A stretch of 64,000 nt of DNA, taken from the NCBI RefSeq assembly GCF_900109945.1, contig NZ_FOBX01000011.1:124001-188000 (forward strand). Direction: 5' to 3'. This DNA is from Bradyrhizobium sp. OK095 (lineage in GTDB: Bacteria > Pseudomonadota > Alphaproteobacteria > Rhizobiales > Xanthobacteraceae). Shown here one piece after another: positions 58,801 through 64,000 of the stretch. The notes below the pieces were generated by a model. The model saw nothing but the letters and a program-made list of their open reading frames with translations. It was not told the origin of the DNA and did not search any database. The translations under genes were made by a program, and so were the position numbers. Position 1 is the first letter of the stretch; each line of letters starts with the position of its first letter.

Positions 58801-59215
58801 AAAAAATGAAGGTGAAGGAGGCGTAGATCAGCGAGGTGATGGTCGAGCCGATATAGCCAAAGCCCGCGCCGCGGGTGAGCAGGTCAATGTCGATGCCGCA
58901 TTTGGCGGCATAATAGGCAATCGGAACGCCGCAGCAGAAGATGATGGCGGAGACGACGAGGATCGCGGCGGCGGCATTGGTGACGCCGTAATTGAGGGTA
59001 ATGGTGCCGCCGATCGCTTCAAGCACCAGGAAGGAGATGGCGCCCAGCGCAGTGTTGGCGACGCGGGCGGCGGACCAGCGGCGCGCGCTCTTGGCGGTGA
59101 AGCGCAGCGCGTAGTCTTCCAGCGTCTGGTTGGCGACCCATTGATTGTACTGGCGCCTGACGCGGTCTATTCGCTGCCGCCCTGCCACTCGAACCCCACT
59201 CCCGAAGTCGTCCAA
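55817..59215 (-). CDS. NCS1-type transporter - Cys-rich module - hybrid sensor histidine kinase fusion
   Basis: A 1,132-residue membrane sensor. Residues about 30-490 form a roughly 12-helix region like purine-cytosine permease (NCS1) transporters, with LEAIGGTITLNYGVTNAAAA, CGIDIDLLTRGAGFGYIGST and LSQLKINVTNAYAGSIAWSN. Residues 508-545 hold nine cysteines (CCIC, C523, CSLCC, C541, C545), then two more helices and a coiled coil. The kinase follows: H691 in SHELRSPLNAIS, N box NLLSNAIKF, DTGPG and GTGLG. A receiver (D977, K1028) and a 70-residue tail end it. The start is TTG 59215, or GTG 59188. It probably senses a nitrogenous solute and signals to the response regulator downstream and urt. 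Confidence 0.88.
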   Translation of the reverse strand: MDDFGSGVRVAGRQRIDRVRRQYNQWVANQTLEDYALRFTAKSARRWSAARVANTALGAISFLVLEAIGGTITLNYGVTNAAAAILVVSAIIFCCGVPIAYYAAKCGIDIDLLTRGAGFGYIGSTITSLIYASFTFIFFAIEAVILATALEMCLGIPRPIGYLISAVAIIPLVTYGITLISRFQLWTQPLWIVLHILPFAAIAWASPHSFTEWRQYAGEHGDLGGHFDLLLFGVASSVVFSLVAQIGEQVDFLRFLPRDRRTSRTSWWIALMSAGPGWIVLGALKLLAGSFLAFFALSHGVPPEEAAEPAHMYLVAFRYVLSEPDLALALTGFFVVLSQLKINVTNAYAGSIAWSNFFSRLTHSHPGRVVWLVFNVMVALLLMEIGVYKALEQTLALYSNVAIAWVGALVSDLVINKPLGLRPPQMEFKRAHLYDINPVGVGAMTLAIIVSIAAFYGLFGPTMKALAAFVALTVAFVTAPVIAWLTNGKYYIARKPKRSWANIESIQCCICEHSFEPEDMTSCPAYAGPICSLCCSLDARCHDLCKPHARAQVQFADALSKILPQPIYQRINSQFGHYIGVFVVSAGLVALVLGLIYLQTSVSVHGENTLVSNVLWKVFFSLSIIIGVVAWLFVLAQQSRRAAEAETKRQTTLLIQEIDAHKRTDAELQRAKEVAESANLAKSRYVVGLSHELRSPLNAISGYAQLLEQDATLATKPRDQVRVVRRSADHLSGLIDGILDISKIEAGRLYLSRDEVRLSEFLDQLVGMFRLQAAAKGVDFVFRRPAHLPVVVYADEKRLRQVLINLLSNAIKFTQTGSVQFVVHYRSPVAEFEVIDTGPGIQGDDLERIFAPFERGALGVSQPQTGTGLGLTISRLLAGVMGGDIKVLSTVGRGSTFKVKMLLSEVTNPQRIAPVEAPVSGYHGARKTILITDDDPVHRDLLREVLTPLGFILLSAPDGPGCLALAQHCRPDLFLLDISMPGMDGWTVAETLRANGHHQARILMVSASALEAHGTPLAQPFHDGYLMKPIDIPRLLEAVRQLLKIEWQYGSDEIAVPFWRPESGSRPPVRHIEALIGLGQIGYVKGIQLKLDEIGSEHPEHADFVAQMRSLVDRFDLDQYMATLKTLHAYEH

Positions 59216-59264
59216 AACCTCTCGTGAACTCGCAAATCCCGTACCAAAAGCCTACGTCGGTATT

Positions 59265-59306
59265 TTGCGGTGCAGTATACGCGATCTTGCGTATGCTTGC
59301 GGTGCA
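59265..59306. promoter_or_regulatory. Direct repeat - inverted repeat - direct repeat, candidate operator for urtA
   Basis: TTGCGGTGCA occurs exactly twice, at 59265-59274 and 59297-59306, 32 bases apart, about three helical turns. Between them lies the dyad ATACGC-gatctt-GCGTAT (59277-59294). The cluster is in the 150-bp gap between the kinase and urtA starts. It may be the site of the LuxR-type regulator; binding is inferred from position. Confidence 0.5.
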
Positions 59307-59365
59307 CAAATTCGAGCCATCCTCACGAGACCAAGCGTGTGTCTCGAAAAAAAGGTGGGGTGCTC

Positions 59366-60625
59366 ATGTCAGACGAACCAAACAAGGGCCTATTGTCGCC
59401 GTTACGGCGCAAATTATTGATGGGAATGGCCGCCTTGCCGGCCATCACGATGCTGCCGAAGGCGTCGTTTGCGCAGGCGCCTGCGACCTCGGCGGTCAAC
59501 ACCACGGGCCTCGCGGTCACCGACACCGAGGTCACGGTCGGCATCCTGCACTCGGCGACAGGCACCATGGCGATCTCCGAGACCGGCTCGATCGAAGCCG
59601 AAAAGCTGGCCATCGAGCAGATCAACGCGATGGGCGGCGTGCTCGGCCGCAAGATCAAGTTCATCCAGGAAGACGGCGCCAGCGACTGGCCGACGTTTGC
59701 TGAAAAGGCCAAGAAGCTTCTCGTCAACGACAAGGTCGCGGCCATCATGGGCTGCTGGACTTCTGCCTCGCGCAAGGCGGTGCTGCCGGTCGTCGAGCAG
59801 TACAACGGCATGCTCTACTACCCGACCTTCTATGAAGGCCTCGAGCAGTCCAAGAACGTGATCTACACCGGCCAGGAAGCGACCCAGCAGATTCTCGCCG
59901 GCCTGAACTGGATCGCCAAGGAAAAGGGCGCCAAGTCGTTCTTCTTCGTCGGCTCCGACTACATCTGGCCGCGCACCTCGAACAAGATCGCGCGCAAGCA
60001 CGTCGAGAACGTGCTGAAGGGCAAGGTCGTCGGCGAGGAGTACTATCCGCTCGGCAACACCCAGTTCAACTCGGTCATCAACAAGATCAAGCTGACCAAG
60101 CCTGACGTGATCTTCACCGACGTCGTCGGCGGCTCCAACGTCGCGTTCTACAAGCAGCTCAAGGCGGCCGGCATCGACCTCTCCAAGCAGGCGCTGCTGA
60201 CGATCTCGGTGACCGAAGACGAAATCGACGGCATCGGCGGCGAGAACATCGCGGGCGCCTATGCCTGCATGAAGTACTTCCAGTCGCTCGACAATCCGAA
60301 CAACAAGACCTTCGTGCCCGCGTTCAAGAAGATGTGGGGCGAAAAGACCGTGATCGGAGACGTCACCCAGGCTGCCTATCTCGGCCCGTGGCTGTGGAAG
60401 TTGACGGTCGAGAAGGCCGGCTCGTTCGACGTCGACAAAATCGCGGCGGCTTCGCCGGGCGTCGAGTTCAAGGGCGCGCCGGAAGGCTATGTGCGCATCC
60501 ACGAAAACCATCACCTCTGGTCGAAGACCCGGGTGGGACGCGCCAAGCTCGACGGCCAGTTCGAGCTGATCTTCGAGACTGCCGATCTCGTCGAGCCGGA
60601 TCCGTTCCCCAAGGGCTACCAGTAA
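59366..60625 (+). CDS. urtA: Urea-type ABC transporter substrate-binding protein UrtA
   Basis: A 419-residue periplasmic binding protein. LRRKLLMGMAALPAITMLPK is a twin-arginine-like leader, with cleavage near SFAQA. The mature part starts TEVTVGILHSATGTMAISET and has NGMLYYPTFYEGLEQSKNVIY and GSDYIWPRTSNKIARKHVE, hallmarks of UrtA/FmdD. ATG 59366 follows AAGGTGGGG; the frame is open to 59270 but that part overlaps the candidate operator. First gene of urtABCDE, oriented away from the transporter-kinase gene. Confidence 0.94.
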   Translation: MSDEPNKGLLSPLRRKLLMGMAALPAITMLPKASFAQAPATSAVNTTGLAVTDTEVTVGILHSATGTMAISETGSIEAEKLAIEQINAMGGVLGRKIKFIQEDGASDWPTFAEKAKKLLVNDKVAAIMGCWTSASRKAVLPVVEQYNGMLYYPTFYEGLEQSKNVIYTGQEATQQILAGLNWIAKEKGAKSFFFVGSDYIWPRTSNKIARKHVENVLKGKVVGEEYYPLGNTQFNSVINKIKLTKPDVIFTDVVGGSNVAFYKQLKAAGIDLSKQALLTISVTEDEIDGIGGENIAGAYACMKYFQSLDNPNNKTFVPAFKKMWGEKTVIGDVTQAAYLGPWLWKLTVEKAGSFDVDKIAAASPGVEFKGAPEGYVRIHENHHLWSKTRVGRAKLDGQFELIFETADLVEPDPFPKGYQ

Positions 60626-60702
60626 GAAGCGCGACGTCACTCGCGCTTTCTCTCCTGACCACGCAGCTCCCTGGCGTGGACCGCAAATCCACGCCCAAGA
60701 CC

Positions 60703-60732
60703 CCCGCGTCGCGAACCTGCTCGCGACGCGGG
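60703..60732. promoter_or_regulatory. Perfect 12-bp stem-loop between urtA and urtB
   Basis: The arms CCCGCGTCGCGA and TCGCGACGCGGG with a 6-base loop form a very stable hairpin in the 132-bp urtA-urtB gap. No T-run follows, so it is unlikely to be a full terminator. Such structures often protect the binding-protein message and raise it above the permease genes. Confidence 0.65.
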
Positions 60733-60757
60733 ACCTTATCCCTGACGGAGGACATCG

Positions 60758-61684
60758 ATGTTCGGCGACTATTCGCTTGGTGATCTTGGCTCCATCTTCG
60801 TCATGCAGGGTTTTGCAGGACTGATCTTGTTCTCGGTCTACGTGCTGATGGCGCTCGGTCTTGCGATCATCTTCGGTCAGATGGGCGTCATCAACATGGC
60901 CCATGGCGAGTTCATGATCCTCGGCGCCTACGTCACCTGGATGACCTCGAATCTATTCCAGACGTATTTGCCGAGCCTGTTCAGCGGCTACTTCTTCCTG
61001 GCGATGATCCTGGCCTTTGTCGCATCAGGTGCGCTGGGGATGCTGGTGGAATGGGTGCTGATCCGGCATCTCTACAAGCGCCCGCTCGACACGCTGCTCG
61101 CGACCTGGGGCCTCAGCCTGATCCTCCAGCAGGCCTTCCGCTCCGTGTTCGGCGCCCGCGAGGTCGGCGTCGACCTGCCGCAATGGATGCTCGGTTCGCT
61201 CCACGTGTCCGACAGCATCGAGGTGCCGATCAACGGCGTCTTCGTGATGTGCCTCACCGTCCTGATCACCGTCGGCGTCGCCTACGTGATGTACAAATCG
61301 CGGTGGGGCCGCCAGGTCCGCGCCGTCGTGCAGAACCGCATCATGGCCGGCGCGGTCGGCATCAATACCGAGAAAGTCGATCGTTACACCTATGGCCTCG
61401 GCTGCGGCATCGCCGGTGTTGCCGGCAGCGCCTTCACCATGATCGGCTCGACAGGCCCGACCTCGGGCCAGCTCTACATCGTCGATACGTTCCTGGTGGT
61501 CGTGTTCGGCGGCGCCGCGAGCCTGCTCGGCACCATCGCCTCGGCCTTCTCGATCTCGCAGACGCAATCCACCCTCGAGTTTTTCATGTCGGGCTCGATG
61601 GCCAAGGTGCTGACGCTGCTCGCCGTTGTCGGAATCCTGATGCTGCGGCCGCAGGGGCTGTTCGCCCTCAAGGTCCGGAAGTGA
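60758..61684 (+). CDS. urtB: Urea-type ABC transporter permease UrtB
   Basis: A 308-residue permease of the LivH family. AIIFGQMGVINMAHGEFMILGAY-type residues define UrtB, with VEWVLIRHLYKRPLDTLLAT and TFLVVVFGGAASLLGTIAS. About eight hydrophobic segments. CTGACGGAGGAC precedes the ATG. It lacks the long N-terminal extension of some UrtB proteins. Works with UrtC in the inner membrane. Confidence 0.94.
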   Translation: MFGDYSLGDLGSIFVMQGFAGLILFSVYVLMALGLAIIFGQMGVINMAHGEFMILGAYVTWMTSNLFQTYLPSLFSGYFFLAMILAFVASGALGMLVEWVLIRHLYKRPLDTLLATWGLSLILQQAFRSVFGAREVGVDLPQWMLGSLHVSDSIEVPINGVFVMCLTVLITVGVAYVMYKSRWGRQVRAVVQNRIMAGAVGINTEKVDRYTYGLGCGIAGVAGSAFTMIGSTGPTSGQLYIVDTFLVVVFGGAASLLGTIASAFSISQTQSTLEFFMSGSMAKVLTLLAVVGILMLRPQGLFALKVRK

Positions 61685-61703
61685 GAAACGGAAGGCTGAT
61701 GCA

Positions 61704-62846
61704 ATGACCGACAATCGGTTCGTCAATCGATCGGAGCTGATCGGAATTCTGGTGCTCGCGGTTTTCCTGGTGGTGGTGCTGCCGCTCACGCTCGACGTCT
61801 TCAGGCTCAACCTGGTCGCAAAATATCTGACCTATGCTTTCGTCGCGCTGGGACTGGTGATCTGCTGGGGCTATGGCGGCATCTTGAGCCTCGGCCAGGG
61901 CGTGTTCTTCGGCCTCGGCGGCTACTGCATGGCGATGTTCCTCAAGCTGGAAGCCTCCAGCCCCGAGAATACCAAGATCCAGTCGACGCCCGGCATTCCC
62001 GATTTCATGGACTGGAATCAGATCACCTCACTGCCGTACTTCTGGCAACCGTTTCACAGCCTCACCTTCACGATTGCCGCCATCATCCTGGTGCCCGGTA
62101 TCTTCGCCCTGATCATCGGCACGGCGATGTTCAAACGCCGGGTCGGCGGCACCTACTTTGCCATCATCACCCAGGCGGTCGCGGCCATCCTCACCATCCT
62201 GATCGTGGGACAGCAGGGCTACACGGGCGGCATCAACGGCATGACCGATTTGCGGACGCTGAAGGGGTGGGACATCAGGCCGGATCACGCCAAGGTCCTG
62301 CTGTACTTCTTCGAAGTCGGGTGCCTGTTCGTCTGCATCATGATCGCGCAGTTCATCCGCCACTCCAAGCTCGGACGCATCCTGGTCGCGATGCGCGAGA
62401 AGGAGGACCGGGTCCGGTTCTCCGGTTACAGCGTCGCCAACTTCAAGATCTTCGCCTTCTGCATCGCCGCTGTGTTCGCCGCGATCGGCGGCGCAATGTT
62501 TGCGCTTCAAGTCGGATTCATGTCGCCGTCCTTCGTCGGCATCGTGCCGTCGATCGAAATGGTGATCTACACCGCGGTTGGTGGCCGGCTGTCGATCTTA
62601 GGTGCGGTCTACGGCACGCTGCTGGTTAATTTCGCCAAGACCAGCCTGTCGGAAACCTTCCCCGAATTGTGGCTGTTCGGATTGGGCGGCTTGTTCATCG
62701 CCGTGGTCCTGGCCTTCCCGAATGGTCTTGCCGGGATCTGGGGCGACTATGTGCAGCCGCGCATCGATCGCCTGATCCCGTCGCGCAAACCGAAACCTGA
62801 AGGCTGGACCGATAGCTCGGTCGCCGACGGCGCCCCGGCGGAGTGA
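61704..62846 (+). CDS. urtC: Urea-type ABC transporter permease UrtC
   Basis: A 380-residue permease of the LivM family with about ten hydrophobic segments. YGGILSLGQGVFFGLGGYCM, TYFAIITQAVAAILTIL and AMREKEDRVRFSGYSVANFK are typical of UrtC. It begins 19 bp after urtB. The duplicated urtD start region follows its stop. Confidence 0.94.
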   Translation: MTDNRFVNRSELIGILVLAVFLVVVLPLTLDVFRLNLVAKYLTYAFVALGLVICWGYGGILSLGQGVFFGLGGYCMAMFLKLEASSPENTKIQSTPGIPDFMDWNQITSLPYFWQPFHSLTFTIAAIILVPGIFALIIGTAMFKRRVGGTYFAIITQAVAAILTILIVGQQGYTGGINGMTDLRTLKGWDIRPDHAKVLLYFFEVGCLFVCIMIAQFIRHSKLGRILVAMREKEDRVRFSGYSVANFKIFAFCIAAVFAAIGGAMFALQVGFMSPSFVGIVPSIEMVIYTAVGGRLSILGAVYGTLLVNFAKTSLSETFPELWLFGLGGLFIAVVLAFPNGLAGIWGDYVQPRIDRLIPSRKPKPEGWTDSSVADGAPAE

Positions 62847-62927
62847 GGAGATCATCATGCTCGTAGGTCATCACGATGCCGATGCCACACTGGCAGTGAG
62901 GAGATAGATCATGCTCGTCGGTCATCA
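62843..62927 (+). repeat. Duplicated urtD translation-start region with mini-ORF
   Basis: GTGAGGAGATCATCATGCTC at 62843 is followed by GTAGGTCATCA, and nearly the same sequence recurs at 62896 as GTGAGGAGATAGATCATGCT, CGTCGGTCATCA. The first copy opens a 16-codon frame (62857-62907) reading MLVGHHDADATLAVRR whose TAG lies inside the second ribosome site, three bases before the urtD ATG. A tandem duplication with a 53-base step is directly visible; an effect on translation is inferred. Confidence 0.8.
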
Positions 62928-63666
62928 GCCCAAGGAATTTTTGCTCGCCGTCGAAGCGCTGACCGTGTCGTTCGACGGGTTCAAGGCGGTCAACGACCTC
63001 TCTTTCTACGTCGACGAGAACGAGATCCGCGTCATCATCGGCCCGAACGGCGCCGGCAAGACCACCGTGCTCGACCTCATCTGCGGCAAGACCAAAGCCA
63101 CATCTGGCTCGATCCAGTTCCGCGGCAAGGAGCTGACGCGGATGAGGGAGAACGAGATCGTCAAAACCGGGGTCGGCCGCAAGTTCCAGAACCCGTCGAT
63201 CTATGACGATCTTACCGTATTCGAGAATCTGGAGATTTCTTACCCGCGCGGCCGCTCCGTATTCGGCGCGCTGACCTTCACCCGCGACGCCGCCGTGCGC
63301 GACCGCGTGCATGAAGTCGCTGAAATGATCTTCCTCAAGGACCGGCTGAACATGAACGCCGATCTGCTCAGCCACGGCCAGAAGCAATGGCTCGAGATCG
63401 GCATGCTGCTGATCCAGGACCCGGACTTGCTGATGCTCGACGAACCCGTCGCCGGCATGAGCGTGTCCGAGCGCACCAAGACCGCCGAGCTTCTCAACCG
63501 CATCATCAAGAACCGCTCGGTGCTGGTGATCGAGCACGACATGAAATTCGTCGAGGACATCGCACACAAGGTCACCGTGCTTCACCAGGGCCAGATCCTC
63601 TCCGAGGGCACCATGGAGAAGGTGAAGAACGATCCCAAGGTCGTTGAAGTTTACCTGGGCCACTGA
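62911..63666 (+). CDS. urtD: Urea-type ABC transporter ATP-binding protein UrtD
   Basis: A 251-residue ATPase. Walker A GPNGAGKTT, Q-loop in GVGRKFQNPSIYDDL, signature LSHGQKQW, Walker B LLMLDEPVAGMS and IEHDMKFVEDIAHKV. LSHGQ is usual for UrtD. It begins with the second copy of the duplicated MLVGHH start. It probably receives ribosomes from the upstream mini-ORF. Confidence 0.94.
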   Translation: MLVGHQPKEFLLAVEALTVSFDGFKAVNDLSFYVDENEIRVIIGPNGAGKTTVLDLICGKTKATSGSIQFRGKELTRMRENEIVKTGVGRKFQNPSIYDDLTVFENLEISYPRGRSVFGALTFTRDAAVRDRVHEVAEMIFLKDRLNMNADLLSHGQKQWLEIGMLLIQDPDLLMLDEPVAGMSVSERTKTAELLNRIIKNRSVLVIEHDMKFVEDIAHKVTVLHQGQILSEGTMEKVKNDPKVVEVYLGH

Positions 63667-63677
63667 GGAGAATCTCG

Positions 63678-64000
63678 ATGCTGGCTATTTCCGATCTTCA
63701 CGTCGCCTACGGCCAGAGCGAGGTGCTGCACGGCCTCAACGTCAAGGTCGCCGCCAACGAGATCGTGGCGATCATGGGCCGCAACGGCATGGGCAAGACC
63801 ACGCTGATGAAGTCGCTGATGGGCATTTTGCCTACGAAGAGCGGTTCGGTGACTATGGACGGCGCCGAGCTCGGCAATCTGCCGAGCTACGAGCGGGTGG
63901 CCAAGGGGCTCGCCTATGTGCCGCAGGGTCGCATGATCTTCTCCACCATGACGGTGAAGGAGAACATCGAGACCGGGCTCGTCGTTTCCGGCGGCACCGA
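63678..64000 (+). CDS. urtE: Urea-type ABC transporter ATP-binding protein UrtE (partial)
   Basis: The window ends 107 codons into this gene. Visible: MLAISDLHVAYGQSEVLHGL, Walker A GRNGMGKTTLMKSLMG and the Q-loop in GLAYVPQGRMIFSTMTV. GRNGMGKTT is typical of UrtE. TGAGGAGAATCTCG precedes the ATG, 11 bp after urtD. The Walker B and signature regions lie outside the window. Confidence 0.93.
   Translation, partial: MLAISDLHVAYGQSEVLHGLNVKVAANEIVAIMGRNGMGKTTLMKSLMGILPTKSGSVTMDGAELGNLPSYERVAKGLAYVPQGRMIFSTMTVKENIETGLVVSGGT

Noticed and set aside
57677..59227. Plus-strand open frame of 516 codons opposite the transporter half of the hybrid kinase
   Set aside because: Arg/Asp/Gly-rich antisense composition; the opposite strand has a convincing multi-helix membrane domain.

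Overview
This is a GC-rich alphaproteobacterial chromosome segment, most like Bradyrhizobium. The pointers are an ACC deaminase with its Lrp-type regulator, a phaR/phaA/phaB polyhydroxybutyrate locus, a DUF4167 protein, a bolA/J-domain divergent pair, a lysC-ptsP-prfA-prmC run, and several families of intergenic palindromes common in Bradyrhizobium. No species is claimed. I saw no rRNA, tRNA, CRISPR array, transposase or phage module.

Layout. 0.1-6.4 kb: polysaccharide deacetylase, recQ, acdS convergent with recQ, acdR divergent from acdS, a Cds1-like cysteine desulfhydrase and a carboxymuconolactone-decarboxylase-like protein. 6.4-10 kb: an outer-membrane barrel candidate, a small exported protein, an HSL-type esterase and a class IV branched-chain aminotransferase. 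9.9-13 kb: phaR facing phaA-phaB. 13-18 kb: an EamA transporter, a leftward gloB/cupin/flavin-reductase group, a methyltransferase and a DUF4167 protein. 18-24 kb: leftward lysC, ptsP, prfA, prmC. 24-30.5 kb: a PH-domain membrane protein, ubiG, a second EamA transporter, a tightly coupled comF-grxC-nitrilase-DUF1178 operon, a BioC/NDUFAF5-like methyltransferase and mutT. 30.5-37.5 kb: a TadG-like vWA protein, argJ, a parvulin isomerase and secA.

37.7-45.8 kb is an amide-utilisation locus. A MarR regulator is divergent from an AmiC-like binding protein without a signal peptide. An amidase-signature enzyme and a complete five-gene branched-chain/urea-type ABC transporter follow. 46-54.9 kb is mainly housekeeping: an L,D-transpeptidase, accA, xerD with a 48-residue membrane protein just upstream, aroK-aroB, a CNNM/CBS membrane protein, bolA and a J-domain protein. 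54.9-64 kb holds a response regulator and a 1,132-residue hybrid kinase whose N-terminal half looks like an NCS1 (purine/cytosine permease-type) transporter joined through a nine-cysteine module. They are divergent from urtABCDE, a urea-type ABC transporter operon cut by the window end within urtE.

The last 26 kb reads as a nitrogen-scavenging region: amide hydrolysis plus two urea/short-chain-amide importers, each with its own candidate sensor. The most interesting points are the transporter-kinase fusion with a structured operator-like region between it and urtA, the MarR/AmiC-like pairing without a visible AmiR, a duplicated urtD translation-start region that creates a 16-codon mini-ORF, three helically phased repeats between acdS and acdR, and a near-identical 50-bp repeat in inverted orientation 18 kb apart.
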